Source of the DNA: Alphaproteobacteria bacterium
Lineage (GTDB): Bacteria > Pseudomonadota > Alphaproteobacteria > Reyranellales > Reyranellaceae
Reading direction: 5' to 3'
DNA length: 64,000 bases
Assembly: GCA_019635875.1 (NCBI GenBank)
Contig: JAHBYP010000001.1
Span: 434,001-498,000, forward strand
Every line of letters starts with the position of its first letter. Within the stretch, counting starts at the first letter, position 1. The notes below the pieces were generated by a model. That model saw only the letters and a list, made by a program, of their open reading frames with translations. It had not been told where the DNA came from and searched no databases. The position numbers and the translations under genes were made by a program. Positions 1 to 10,727 of this stretch are shown here, piece by piece.

Positions 1-1549
<1,549 letters not shown>

Positions 1550-1550
<1 letters not shown>

Positions 1551-2578
1551 CAGGAGGGCAGCTTACGCGGATCGAAGGCGTCGCGCACCGCCTCGCCGAT
1601 GAAGACCAGCAGGCTGAGCGCGACGGCGATGATCATGAAGCCGATGAAGGCCAGTCGGGGGGTGTTCAGGTTGTTCTTGCCCTGCAGCAGCAGCTCGCCG
1701 AGCGAGGCCGAGCCGGGCGGCAGGCCGAAGCCCAAGAAATCCAGCGCGGTCAGCGTCGTCACCGAGCCGGCCAGCATGAAGGGCAGGAAGGTCAGGGAGG
1801 AGACCATGGCGTTGGGCAGGATATGGCGGAACATCAGCCTGGTGTTGGACACGCCCAGCGCCCGGGCGGCGCGGACATAGTCGAAGTTGCGGCCGCGCAG
1901 GAACTCGGCGCGCACCAGCCCGACCAATCCCATCCAGCCGAACAGCAGCATGATGCCCAGCAGGTTCCAGAAGCCGGGCTGGATGAAGCTCGCCAGGATG
2001 ATCAGCAGGTAGAGCGTGGGCATGCTCGACCAGATCTCGAGGAAGCGCTGGAAGAAGAGGTCGGTGAGCCCACCGAAATAGCCCTGCACCGCGCCGGCGG
2101 CGATGCCGATGGTCGAGCCCAGGATGGTCAGCAGAAAGCCGAACAGGACCGAGATGCGAAAGCCATAGATCAGCCGGGCGACCATGTCGCGCGCCTGGTC
2201 GTCGGTGCCCAGCGGGTTCTGCCAGGTCGGCGGCGAAGGCGCCGGTACGGCGAGGTTGGTGACCAGCGTGTCGTAGCTGAAGCGCACCGGCGGCCACAGC
2301 ATCCAGCCTTTCTCCTCGATCAGCGGGCCGACGCCGTTGGCGTCGTACTTGGCGTCGACCGGCAGGTCGCCGCCGAAGGTCGCTTCGGGATAGTTCTTGA
2401 ACACCGGGAAGTAGAAGCCGCCGTCATAGTGGACCAGGATCGGCCGGTCGTTGGCGATGAACTCGGCGAACAGGCTCAGCACGAAGGCGATGCCGAAGAT
2501 CACCAGCGACCAGTAGCCGCGCCTGTTGGCACGGAAGTTCGCCAGCCGACGGCGCATCAAAGGCGTGATCTTCATCAA
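1550..2578 (-). CDS. yejE: Peptide ABC importer permease YejE
   Basis: Inner-membrane permease subunit of 342 residues, one half of the translocation pore. The N-terminus has one membrane segment (around residues 22-42) followed by a long periplasmic stretch. The C-terminal two thirds carry the BPD_transp_1 domain with about five further hydrophobic segments. The EAA-type cytoplasmic loop that docks to the ATPase is visible around residues 235-260 ([20 protein letters not shown]). It starts inside the end of yejB (4-base overlap) and its stop overlaps the start of yejF, so all three lie on one transcript. The long loop after the first segment is typical of YejE and argues against plain DppC/OppC. 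Confidence 0.9.
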
Positions 2579-3669
2579 GCCCCGCGCGTGTCGAAATCGA
2601 TGCGCGGATCGACGACGACGTACATCAGGTCACCGATCAGCCCCATGATCAGGCCGAGCAGGCCGAAGACCCAGAGCGTGCCGAACATCACCGGGTAGTC
2701 GCGGTTGAGCGCGGCGTTGAAGCCGAGATAGCCCAGCCCGTCGAGCGAGAAGATGACCTCGACCAGCAGCGAGCCTGTGAAGAGCACGGACAGGAAGGCC
2801 GAAGGGAACCCCGCCACCACGATCAGCATGGCGTTGCGGAAGACGTGGCCGTAGAGCACGCGCCGCTCGCTCAAGCCCTTGGCGCGCGCGGTCTGGACGT
2901 ACTGCTTGCCGATCTCCTCGATGAAGGAGTTCTTGGTCAGCATCGAGAGCGTGGCGAAGCTGCCGATGACCATCGCCAGGATGGGTAGCGTCACGTGCCA
3001 GAAATAGTCGACGATCTTGGCCGGCCACGACAGCTCGTCCCAGTTGTCCGAGACCAGGCCGCGCAGCGGGAAGATCTGCCAGAAGCTGCCGCCGGCGAAC
3101 AGCACGACCAGCAGCAGGGCGAAGAGGAAGCTGGGAACGGCGTAGCCGACGACCACGACGGCCGAGCTCGCCACGTCGAAGCGCGAGCCGTCGCGCACCG
3201 CCTTGGCGATGCCGAGCGGAATCGAGATCAAGTAGACCAGCAGGGTGGTCCACAGGCCGAGCGTGACCGACACCGGCATCTTGGAGATCACCAGGTCGGC
3301 GACGCGGGTGTTGCTCTGGAAGCTCTCGCCGAGATCGAAGACGATGTAGTCGCGCAGCATCAGCACGAAGCGCTCGAGGATCGGCTTGTCGAAGCCGTAC
3401 TGCTTCTTGATGCGCTCCAGCAGCTCCGGCGGGATGCCGCGCGCGCCGCGCGAGCCGCCGGGTTCGGTGGCGCTCTGGCCCGTGTCGCGCGTCTCGCCGC
3501 CGCTGCCGGTGAAGCGCGTGGTGGCGTCGACGTCGCGGCCCTGGATCTTGGCGATCGCCTGGTCGACTGGACCGCCCGGCGCCGCCTGGATGATGAAGAA
3601 GTTGATGGTGATGATGCCGAGCAGCGTCGGCACCATCAGCAGCAGGCGGCGCAGGATATAGGCGGTCAC
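2575..3669 (-). CDS. yejB: Peptide ABC importer permease YejB
   Basis: Second permease of the importer, 364 residues. The first membrane segment is at about residues 9-28. A Gly/Ser/Thr-rich periplasmic loop follows at about residues 45-75 (it includes [14 protein letters not shown]), which YejB proteins have and DppB/OppB lack. BPD_transp_1 helices make up the rest. The EAA loop is around residues 265-290 ([20 protein letters not shown]). The gene is separated from yejA by about 112 bases that hold a large palindromic repeat. The substrate-binding protein is therefore probably made at a different level from the pore subunits. Confidence 0.9.
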   Translation of the reverse strand: MTAYILRRLLLMVPTLLGIITINFFIIQAAPGGPVDQAIAKIQGRDVDATTRFTGSGGETRDTGQSATEPGGSRGARGIPPELLERIKKQYGFDKPILERFVLMLRDYIVFDLGESFQSNTRVADLVISKMPVSVTLGLWTTLLVYLISIPLGIAKAVRDGSRFDVASSAVVVVGYAVPSFLFALLLVVLFAGGSFWQIFPLRGLVSDNWDELSWPAKIVDYFWHVTLPILAMVIGSFATLSMLTKNSFIEEIGKQYVQTARAKGLSERRVLYGHVFRNAMLIVVAGFPSAFLSVLFTGSLLVEVIFSLDGLGYLGFNAALNRDYPVMFGTLWVFGLLGLIMGLIGDLMYVVVDPRIDFDTRGA

Positions 3670-3687
3670 GGGTGGGTTGCCCGGAAG

Positions 3688-3757
3688 CTGTCATCCCGAG
3701 CGCAGCGAGGGATCTTTCCAAGACGCAAAGATCCCTCGCTGCGCCCGGGATGACAGG
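3688..3757. repeat. Palindromic repeat, family 1, copy 1
   Basis: A 70-base inverted repeat with arms of about 30 bases (left arm begins CTGTCATCCCGAGCG, right arm ends CGGGATGACAG) around a loop of roughly ten bases. It begins 25 bases after the yejA stop codon (both on the minus strand), between yejA and yejB. One arm has a T-to-C change that leaves a single G-C/wobble irregularity. Five more copies are in this window. A likely role is an mRNA 3'-end stabiliser or terminator, limiting read-through into yejB. Confidence 0.9.
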
Positions 3758-3781
3758 AGATCGAACCTGCTCGCATGTCGT

Positions 3782-5659
3782 CTATGTCTTGCGCTCGGGC
3801 GCGCGCTGCGAGAGCGTGCGTTCCTTCTCGGCGTCGATCCACCAGGTCGTCCAGCCGCGCGGATAGTATTTCGCCAGCTTCTCCGGCCGGCCGAACTTGT
3901 CCCAGTAGGCCACCCACCAGGTGGTCGAGTAGTACTGAGGCACGAAGAACTGGTTCCACAGCAGCACGCGATCGAGCGCGCGACTGCGGATGACCAGGCT
4001 CTTGCGGTCGGGCGCCGAGACGACCAGCTCGATCAGCTTGTCGACCGCCGGATCCTTGATGCCCAGCGTGTTGCGGCTGCCCACCGTGTCGGCCGCCTTG
4101 CTGCCCCAGTACTCGCGCTGCTCGTTGCCCGGCGACAGGGAGTTGGCGAACAGCTCGATGGTGGCCTCGAAGTCGAACGACTCCATGCGCTTCTGGTATT
4201 GCACCGGATCGACCGTGCGCAGCCGCACCTCGACGCCCACGCGCTCGCACCATTGCTTGAAGGGCAGCGCAAATCGCTCCAGGCGAGGCTCGCCCAGCAG
4301 CAGCTCGAAGCTCAGTGGCTGGCCGCTCTTGAGGTTGGTCATCTTGCCGTTGCGGATCTCCCAACCGGCTTCCTTCAGGAGCGCAATGGCGCGGCGGGCG
4401 CCCTCGCGATTGTTGCCGGAGCCGTCCGTGACCGGCAGCTTGTACTCCTTGGTGAAAACCTCCGGCGGGATCTGGCCGCGCAGCGGCTCGAGAATCTCCA
4501 GCTCCTCCTTGGAGGGCAGGCCGGTCGCCGCCAGCTCGGAGTTGAAGAAGTAGCTGTTGATGCGGGTCAGCAGGCCGTAGCTCAGCGTCTTGTTGAACCA
4601 CTCGAAGTCGATCAGATGGATGAACGCCTCGCGGAAGCGGCGGTCGCGGAACTGCTCCCTGCGCAGGTTGAAGATCACGCCCTGCATCGGCAGCGTGTTC
4701 GAATGCGGCATGGTGACCATCTTCACCGCGCCATTCTTGACCGCCGGGAAGTCGTAGGCCGTGGCCCACAGCCGCGAGGTGTGCTCGTCGCGATAGTCGA
4801 TCTGGCCGGCCTTGAAGGCCTCGAACGCCACCTGCTCGTCGCGATAGTAGTCGTAGCGCACGACGTCGAAGTTGTGCCGCCCCTTGTTGAGCCACAGCTC
4901 GCGACCCCAGTAGTCCTCGACACGGCGCGCGCTGATGAAGCGGCCGGCCTCCAGCGACTCGATGCGATAGGGGCCGCTGCCCAGCGGGATCTCGAGGCTG
5001 GTCCTGTCGAATTCGCGGGTCGCCCACCAGTGGCTGGGCAGCACCGGCAGCTGGCCGATGATATTGGGCAGCTCGTGGTTGTCACCACCGCCGAAGGTGA
5101 ACTTCACGCGCTGCTCGTCGAGCTTCTCGGCTTTCTTCACGTCCTGCCAGTAGACGGCATATTGCGGCGCGCCCTTCTCCTTGAGGATGTTGAAGGAGAA
5201 GACGACGTCGTCCGGCGTCACCGGCTTGCCGTCGTGCCAGCGCGCCTGCGCGCGCAGCTTGAAGACTGCCCAGGCACGGTCGGCTGGCACCTCGATGGTC
5301 TCGGCCAGCAGGCCGTAGCCGGTCGAGGCCTCGTCGTTGTTGGAGCCCAGCAGGGTCTCGTAGATCAGCCCGACCGCGGCACCCGCGGTGCCCTTGAGGA
5401 TGAACGGATTGAGCGAATCGAAGGTGCCGCGGCCGGCCAGCCTGATGGTGCCGCCCTTGGGCGCGTCGGGATTGACATAGGCGAGGTGCTTGGCGTCCGG
5501 CGGCGTCTCCGGCTGGCCGTGGATGGCGATACCGTGCGCGATGACGGTCTTGCCTTCGCCCTGTGCCCGGGCGATCGAGGGTCCCATGAGATGGGGCAGG
5601 GCGGCCGTGGTCGCCAACCCAAGCACCACCGATCGTCGTTCGACGCCGCGCCTGATCAT
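3782..5659 (-). CDS. yejA: Periplasmic peptide-binding protein of the YejABEF importer
   Basis: Extracytoplasmic solute-binding protein of the SBP_bac_5 family, 625 residues, delivering peptides to YejBE. The N-terminus carries an export signal with a twin-arginine-like start (ERRSVVLGLA, residues 7-16), a hydrophobic stretch and an ARA-Q cleavage site near residue 33. Folded periplasmic export by Tat is therefore possible. The family core is visible at about residues 85-110 (GTIRLAGRGTFDSLNPF is just upstream) and in the conserved RWHDGKPVTPDDVVFS segment near residue 145. It is the first gene of the minus-strand operon. The length fits YejA (about 600-620) better than DppA or OppA (about 540). 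Confidence 0.9.
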   Translation of the reverse strand: MIRRGVERRSVVLGLATTAALPHLMGPSIARAQGEGKTVIAHGIAIHGQPETPPDAKHLAYVNPDAPKGGTIRLAGRGTFDSLNPFILKGTAGAAVGLIYETLLGSNNDEASTGYGLLAETIEVPADRAWAVFKLRAQARWHDGKPVTPDDVVFSFNILKEKGAPQYAVYWQDVKKAEKLDEQRVKFTFGGGDNHELPNIIGQLPVLPSHWWATREFDRTSLEIPLGSGPYRIESLEAGRFISARRVEDYWGRELWLNKGRHNFDVVRYDYYRDEQVAFEAFKAGQIDYRDEHTSRLWATAYDFPAVKNGAVKMVTMPHSNTLPMQGVIFNLRREQFRDRRFREAFIHLIDFEWFNKTLSYGLLTRINSYFFNSELAATGLPSKEELEILEPLRGQIPPEVFTKEYKLPVTDGSGNNREGARRAIALLKEAGWEIRNGKMTNLKSGQPLSFELLLGEPRLERFALPFKQWCERVGVEVRLRTVDPVQYQKRMESFDFEATIELFANSLSPGNEQREYWGSKAADTVGSRNTLGIKDPAVDKLIELVVSAPDRKSLVIRSRALDRVLLWNQFFVPQYYSTTWWVAYWDKFGRPEKLAKYYPRGWTTWWIDAEKERTLSQRAPERKT

Positions 5660-5755
5660 GCCGTTGGCCTCCGTCTGACCCGATGCCGAAGCTAGGACGT
5701 CCTTCGTGGCAAACCAAGGGCCACGGTGCTCACGATGCGGTTAAGGTCGCGGCAG

Positions 5756-6535
5756 TCAGCCGGCCAGGGATTCCAGGGCCAGGGCGTGCACGCGCGCGTC
5801 GCCGGCGGCGACGATGGTGCCGTCCGAATCGAGGTCGAGCGGCCTGCCGGCCCAGTCGGTGCAGACCCCGCCGGCGCCCTCGATCACCGGGCCGAGCGCG
5901 GCGTAGTCGTACTGTTTGAGCGAGGCCTCGACGACCAGGTCGACATGGCCCGCGGCGCACAGCCCGTAGGCGTAGCAATCGCCGCCCCAGCGCAGGTTCT
6001 TGACCTTCTGTGCCAGCCTGAGGTGCCGCGGCGCCAGCAAGTCGGTAAACATCGCCGGCGCGGTCGAATAGAGATAGGCGCTTTCCAGGCTGGCGCAGGG
6101 CCGCGTGGCGATGGGCTGGCCGTTGAGCGTGCTGCGGGCGCCGGCATGGCCCAGCCAGCGCTCGCGCAGGATCGGCTGGTCGATGATACCCAGCACCGGC
6201 CGGCCGCGACGGCACAGCCCGATCAGGGTGCCGAAGATCGGCAGGCCGGTGATGAAGGCGCGGGTGCCGTCGACGGGGTCGAGCACCCAGACCCACTCGG
6301 CGTCGGCGCGCACCGTGCCGTACTCCTCGCCCAGGATGCCGTGGCCCGGCACCTCGGCCTCGAGGATGGCGCGCATGCGCTCCTCGGCCTGGCGGTCGGC
6401 GATGGTCACCGGCGAGGCGTCTTCCTTGTCGTCGATGTCGACGCGGGTGCGGAAATGGCGCGCGATCACCGGCCCCGCCGCGTCGGCCAGCCGCTCGGCG
6501 AGCGCGACGTAAGAGGCGGGAACGGACGAAACCAT
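5756..6535 (-). CDS. hisN: Inositol-monophosphatase-family phosphatase, probably histidinol-phosphatase HisN
   Basis: A 259-residue Mg2+-dependent phosphatase of the IMPase superfamily. The metal-binding motifs are in order: GEEYG at about residues 70-74, DPVDGTRAF at about 86-94, and an Asp in the YDYAALGPVIEGAGG segment near residue 205. An SPVTIAD segment near residue 42 is also typical. Within the superfamily, the GGDCYAYGLCAAGHVDLVVE block and the length match the HisN group, which removes phosphate from L-histidinol phosphate in histidine synthesis. A general inositol or 3'-phosphoadenosine phosphatase role is the alternative. The gene stands alone: no other his gene is in the window. 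It is 19 bases downstream of the cytochrome c gene on the same strand. Confidence 0.8.
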   Translation of the reverse strand: MVSSVPASYVALAERLADAAGPVIARHFRTRVDIDDKEDASPVTIADRQAEERMRAILEAEVPGHGILGEEYGTVRADAEWVWVLDPVDGTRAFITGLPIFGTLIGLCRRGRPVLGIIDQPILRERWLGHAGARSTLNGQPIATRPCASLESAYLYSTAPAMFTDLLAPRHLRLAQKVKNLRWGGDCYAYGLCAAGHVDLVVEASLKQYDYAALGPVIEGAGGVCTDWAGRPLDLDSDGTIVAAGDARVHALALESLAG

Positions 6536-6554
6536 AGGATGGCGGGTGTCTGTC

Positions 6555-7055
6555 CTACTTCAGCGACTTCAGGTACGCGATGACGTCGGCGCGTTCCTTG
6601 TCGTTGCTCAGGCCGGCGAAGGCCATCTTGGTCTGCCTGATATAGGTCGCCGGCTTCCACAGGAACTCGTTGAGGGTCGCGTCGTCCCACTCGCCGCCCT
6701 TGGCCTGCATGTTGGCCGAATAGGCGAAGCCGGCGAGATGGGCCTTCTTGCCGCCGTGGATGCCGAACAGGTTGGGGCCGACCTTGTTGGCGCCGCCCTT
6801 GTCCGGGGTGTGGCAGGTCAGGCACTTGCGGTCGAAGGCGATCTTGCCGGCCGCGGCGTCGCCGTTCGGCGGCAGCGCCGGCACCGGGACGGGCGCCGCG
6901 CCGGGCTTGGCCTCGACGGCTGCTTCCTGCACGGCGATATGCGGCTTCTCGGGAAAGCTCGGATGGACCAGCGCGCCGGCGACCTTGCCGATGACCATGG
7001 CGCCCAGGCTGGCGGCCAGTACCGCGCCGGCGATCTTGTTGAACTCAAGCGACAT
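6555..7055 (-). CDS. Membrane-anchored class I cytochrome c (CycM-like)
   Basis: A 166-residue c-type cytochrome. An uncleaved N-terminal anchor lies at about residues 6-26, followed by a Pro/Ala-rich linker and a globular domain with one haem site, CLTCH, near residue 85. A C-terminal Met region (KMAFAGLSNDKERADVIAYL) supplies the sixth ligand. I chose the internal ATG at 7053-7055 rather than the upstream one at 7088, because MSLEFNKIAGAVLAASLG is the usual N-terminus of alphaproteobacterial CycM-type proteins. Such proteins carry electrons from the bc1 complex to terminal oxidases. It lies divergently beside kdsB and close to pheA, a neighbourhood common in alphaproteobacteria. Confidence 0.85.
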   Translation of the reverse strand: MSLEFNKIAGAVLAASLGAMVIGKVAGALVHPSFPEKPHIAVQEAAVEAKPGAAPVPVPALPPNGDAAAGKIAFDRKCLTCHTPDKGGANKVGPNLFGIHGGKKAHLAGFAYSANMQAKGGEWDDATLNEFLWKPATYIRQTKMAFAGLSNDKERADVIAYLKSLK

Positions 7056-7199
7056 CGCGCGTGCCCAATCCGTGCTCTTCAGTGGCAATTCGTGCCCCGC
7101 AGGGCATCTACCACACCCCCGGTGACGGCTGTAGTATCGAATCGCTGCGGCCGCGCCCGACGCGGCCTAAGGTCGCAACATCCTCATTTCGCTCGGCAA

Positions 7200-7958
7200 A
7201 TGACGTTCAGCCGCAACCCCATCGTCGTGGTACCGGCGCGGCTCGGCGCCGGTCGCCTGCCCGGCAAGCCGCTGCTCGATATCGCGGGCGAGCCGCTGAT
7301 CGTCCATGTCTGGCGCCGCGCCACGGAGGCCGGCATCGGCCCGGTCGTGGTTGCGGCCGCGGAAGCCGAAATCGTCGCCATCATCGAGGAAGCGGGTGGA
7401 CTGGCAGTGTCGACGCACCCCGACCTGCCGACCGGCTCCGACCGCGTCGCAGCGGCGCTCGCCGCCATTGACCCGGGCCGGCGGCACGATGTCGTGGTGA
7501 ACCTGCAGGGTGACCTGCCGACGATCGCGCCGGCAACCGTCGCGGCCGCGCTGGAGCCGCTGGCCGATTCCGGTGTGGACATGGCGACGGTGGGTGGGCC
7601 GATGCCGCCCGCCGCGCTCGACGACCCGCACATTGTCAAGGTGACGCTCGACCGGGCGGGCCGGGCGCTCGATTTCAGCCGGCGGCGCCCCGCCGGTCCA
7701 GCGCTGCGCCACATCGGGATCTATGCCTTCCAGCGCGCCGCGCTCGAACGCTTCGCCGCGCTGCCGCGCGGCATGCGCGAGCTGGACGAGAGCCTGGAGC
7801 AGCTGCGGGCGATGGAGCACGGCATGCGCATTGGCGTGCGCATTGTCGACGACGTGGCGCCGGCGGTGGATACGGCGGAAGGCCTCGCGGCCGTCCGCCG
7901 GTTGTTGCTCAGCCGGCGTACTTCCGGCAGCTCTCGAGGGCCGGCATCTGGCCGCTGA
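7200..7958 (+). CDS. kdsB: 3-deoxy-manno-octulosonate cytidylyltransferase
   Basis: Activates Kdo as CMP-Kdo for lipopolysaccharide core synthesis in the cytoplasm. The 252-residue protein starts MTFSRNPIVVVPARLG. It shows the CTP-binding signature PARLGAGRLPGKPL at about residues 10-23, the NLQGDLP motif near residue 100 and the RHIGIYAFQRAALERF block near 170. The ATG at 7200 was chosen because the open frame extends upstream without any conserved sequence. The last 50 bases overlap the end of the convergent gene at 7909-8436. The family usually has about 245-255 residues, so it is complete. Confidence 0.93.
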   Translation: MTFSRNPIVVVPARLGAGRLPGKPLLDIAGEPLIVHVWRRATEAGIGPVVVAAAEAEIVAIIEEAGGLAVSTHPDLPTGSDRVAAALAAIDPGRRHDVVVNLQGDLPTIAPATVAAALEPLADSGVDMATVGGPMPPAALDDPHIVKVTLDRAGRALDFSRRRPAGPALRHIGIYAFQRAALERFAALPRGMRELDESLEQLRAMEHGMRIGVRIVDDVAPAVDTAEGLAAVRRLLLSRRTSGSSRGPASGR

Positions 7959-8436
7959 CGCGCAGTGTGACGATGATGCTCTTCGTTCGGTCCTTGCCGC
8001 CGCACTGCTCCCAGATGATCTCCATCGCCTGCTGGGAGTAGGTCAGCTTGCCGCCCTCGAGGAATCCCGGTCCGATGCAGCCCTCGAAATGCGACGGCAT
8101 CGAGCCCTTGTGGATCAGGATGTTGCGCTGCTGGGGGTCGGCCTGGGCGGTCTTGCCCAGCCACGGGTTGACGACGAGGCCGTGCGTGCCGTTGGTGTGG
8201 GCTTCGTCGTACATCGAGGACATCGGGTAGTCGCCCGGCTTCATGTGGACGTAGCCATGCATCCGCTCGATGGTGTCGAAGGCATAGCCGCCGACCCACA
8301 GCGTGCCGACCAGCCCGTACGCGGTCTTGCTGGTCCTGATCTCCTTGCCGGTCCTCTTGTCCTTGGTGATCGCGGTGTAGAGGTTCTCGACATACTCATC
8401 GCCGCGCTCGTAACGGATGACAGTCGCTGCACACAT
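7909..8436 (-). CDS. DUF5675-like protein of unknown function
   Basis: A 175-residue protein that I recognise only by general resemblance to the DUF5675 family. It has a T/Y-G-x-L-W segment, a TIERMHGYVHMKPGDYPM core (about residues 55-72), and the signature ILIHKGSMPSHFEGCIGPGF (about 104-123) with invariant-looking His and Cys. The IH...GCI arrangement recalls L,D-transpeptidase active sites, but this is only a resemblance. No signal peptide or membrane segment is visible. A good ribosome site (AGGGGAGA) precedes the ATG at 8434-8436. Its 3' end overlaps that of kdsB by 50 bases. Function unknown. Confidence 0.65.
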   Translation of the reverse strand: MCAATVIRYERGDEYVENLYTAITKDKRTGKEIRTSKTAYGLVGTLWVGGYAFDTIERMHGYVHMKPGDYPMSSMYDEAHTNGTHGLVVNPWLGKTAQADPQQRNILIHKGSMPSHFEGCIGPGFLEGGKLTYSQQAMEIIWEQCGGKDRTKSIIVTLRVSGQMPALESCRKYAG

Positions 8437-8556
8437 GCCCCATCTCCCCTGATGAAGATGCGGGCAATGGTGCGGCGGCGGGCGATCTAGCGCTGTTCCC
8501 TGCGCAACAGGCCTGCTAATTCAGCTTCGCCCATCTGTCTCGACCGGATTGCCATC

Positions 8557-9462
8557 ATGGCCGCGCGCCGCAAGACCTCCGCCCGTTCCGACGCTCCCAC
8601 CAACACCATCGCCTTCCAGGGCGAGTTCGGCGCCAATTCCGACATGGCCTGCCGTGCGGCGTTTCCCTACATGGGCACGCTGCCCTGCCGCACCTTCGAG
8701 GACGCGGTCCAGGCGGTGCATGCGCGCAAGGCCGACCTGGCGATGATCCCGATCGAGAACTCGATCGCCGGCCGTGTCGCGGACCTGCACAGCCTGCTGC
8801 CCAATGCCGGCCTGTGGATCGTCGGCGAGCATTTCCAGCGCGTCGAGCACTGCCTGGTGGCGGTCAAGGGCGCGACGCTCAAGACGGTCAAGGTGGCGCG
8901 CAGCCACGTGCAGGCGCTGGCGCAATGCCGCGGCTTCCTGAAGCGCCAGCGCATCGCGCCGGAAGTCCATGCCGACACCGCCGGCGCCGCCAAGGACATC
9001 GCCAGGCTCGGCGACCCCAAGGTCGCGGCGATCGCTTCCTCTCTGGCGGCGAGGATATACGGCCTGCAGGTGCTCAAGCGCAGCATCGAGGACGCCAATC
9101 ACAACACCACGCGCATGCTGATCTTCTCGCGCGAGGCCAACGACACCGACTGGCGCGTCGGCGGGCCCTATCTCACCGCCTTCGTCTTCGAGGTGAGGAG
9201 CCGGCCGGCGGCGCTCTACAAGGCGCTGGGCGGTTTCGCCACCAACGGTGTCAACATCACCAAGCTGGAGAGCTACCTCTCGGGCGCGGCATTCGAGCAG
9301 GCGCAGTTCTACGCCGAGATCGAGGGCCACAAGGACCATCCCTCGGTGCAGTTGGCCCTGGAGGAGCTGGGGTTTTTCTCCGAGATGCGACTGCTCGGCA
9401 CGTTTCCGGCACATCCCTTCCGCCGCAAGGGATGGGAGGCGCCGACCCGCACCGGGACATGA
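8557..9462 (+). CDS. pheA: Prephenate dehydratase
   Basis: Converts prephenate to phenylpyruvate in phenylalanine synthesis. The 301-residue monofunctional protein has the catalytic PDT domain from about residue 15 to 195, including the MIPIENSIAGRV motif and the NHNTTRMLIF segment with the conserved Thr-Arg. A C-terminal ACT domain (about 205-285, with NGVNITKLESY) is expected to bind phenylalanine for feedback inhibition. No chorismate mutase domain is fused at the N-terminus, as is usual in alphaproteobacteria. The short basic N-terminal extension before TIAFQGEFGANS may be trimmed if a later start is used. Confidence 0.93.
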   Translation: MAARRKTSARSDAPTNTIAFQGEFGANSDMACRAAFPYMGTLPCRTFEDAVQAVHARKADLAMIPIENSIAGRVADLHSLLPNAGLWIVGEHFQRVEHCLVAVKGATLKTVKVARSHVQALAQCRGFLKRQRIAPEVHADTAGAAKDIARLGDPKVAAIASSLAARIYGLQVLKRSIEDANHNTTRMLIFSREANDTDWRVGGPYLTAFVFEVRSRPAALYKALGGFATNGVNITKLESYLSGAAFEQAQFYAEIEGHKDHPSVQLALEELGFFSEMRLLGTFPAHPFRRKGWEAPTRTGT

Positions 9463-9554
9463 AGGAAAATCGTGCCCGCATCGCCATGGCGAGGCGGTCC
9501 TGCCTATTTCAATCGCGATTGTCCTCCCCCATATAGGCGCAAAGTCGCCAGTCC

Positions 9555-10712
9555 ATGGCGATCCTCCCCGGGGGCTTCGTCTTGATCCCGATCGTTCGTA
9601 CGGCGCTGCTTGTGCCGATTGTTTCGGCACTGATCACTGGTGCGATGGCGCAGCAGGCACCGCCGGCGCCGCCCGTCACCGTGGCGAAACCCGTGGTGAA
9701 GGACATCGTCGAGTGGGACGAGTTCACCGGCCGCTTCGACGCGGTCGGCGCCGTCGAGGTGCGCGCGCGGGTCGGCGGCTACCTCGAGTCGGTGCACTTC
9801 AAGGACGGCGCGCTGGTCAAGGAAGGCGACGTGCTGTTCGTCATCGACCGCCGCGGCTTCAAGGCGGCCCTCGACCAGGCCGAGGCGACGCTGGTCGCCA
9901 CGCAGACGCGCTTCGATCTCGCCCGGCTCGAGCTGGAGCGCGCCGAGCGGCTGGTGAAAAGCGGCGCCGGCACCGAGCAGGCGCTCGACCAGCGCCGCCA
10001 GCAGTTCCTCGCCGCGCAGGCCGACCTCGCCGGCGCCAAGGCCGCGCTGGAGCAGGCGCGGCTGAACTACGAGTACTCGGAGATCCGCGCGCCGATCAGC
10101 GGGCGCATCTCGCGCAAGCTGGTGAGCGAAGGCAACCTGGTGAACGCCAACACCACGATGCTGACCAGCATCGTGACGGTCGATCCGATCGACTTCTATT
10201 TCGATGTCGATGAGCGCTCGTTCCTCGCCTATTCGCGCATGGCCAAGCGCGGTGCCACCGGCGAGAGCATGGGCGCCGAGGTGTTCCTCGCCACCAGCGA
10301 CGAGAAGGAGCTGAAGCGCAAGGGCACGATCGACTTCCTCGACAACCGCCTCGATCCCGCCAGCGGCACGATGCGGCTGCGCGCCAAGGTGCCGAATCCC
10401 GACGGCTTCCTCACGCCCGGCATGTTCGGGCGCATCGCCATCCAGGGCTCGCCCTCCTACCAGGGCATCCTGCTGCCCGACGAGGCGATCGCCAGCGACC
10501 AGACGCGGCGCATCGTCTACGCCGTCGACAAGGACGGCAATGTCACGCCCAAGGTGGTGCGGCCAGGGCCGCGCATCGACGGCTATCGCGTGATCCGCGA
10601 GGGACTGACCGGCGAGGAGATGATCGTCGTCGACGGGCTGATGCGCGTGCGTCCGGGCGTGAAGGTCACGCCCAAGCCGACGACCCTGCTGCCCACGCGC
10701 GCCGCGCCCTAG
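9555..10712 (+). CDS. RND efflux periplasmic adaptor (MFP)
   Basis: Membrane-fusion protein of an AcrA/MexE-like tripartite pump, 385 residues. It has an N-terminal signal sequence ending near AMA-QQ (about residue 33), a split lipoyl domain, a coiled-coil hairpin at about residues 110-175 (long Glu/Ala/Leu/Arg heptads), and beta-barrel and membrane-proximal domains (LRAKVPNPDGFLTPGMFGRI near 290). No Cys lipobox is seen, so it is probably not a lipoprotein. The ATG at 9555 lacks a clear ribosome site. A TTG shortly downstream, after a GGGGG run, is an alternative start. The pump gene follows after 15 bases. No outer-membrane channel or regulator is next to it. Confidence 0.9.
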   Translation: MAILPGGFVLIPIVRTALLVPIVSALITGAMAQQAPPAPPVTVAKPVVKDIVEWDEFTGRFDAVGAVEVRARVGGYLESVHFKDGALVKEGDVLFVIDRRGFKAALDQAEATLVATQTRFDLARLELERAERLVKSGAGTEQALDQRRQQFLAAQADLAGAKAALEQARLNYEYSEIRAPISGRISRKLVSEGNLVNANTTMLTSIVTVDPIDFYFDVDERSFLAYSRMAKRGATGESMGAEVFLATSDEKELKRKGTIDFLDNRLDPASGTMRLRAKVPNPDGFLTPGMFGRIAIQGSPSYQGILLPDEAIASDQTRRIVYAVDKDGNVTPKVVRPGPRIDGYRVIREGLTGEEMIVVDGLMRVRPGVKVTPKPTTLLPTRAAP

Positions 10713-10727
10713 ACGGACAGAGTTGTC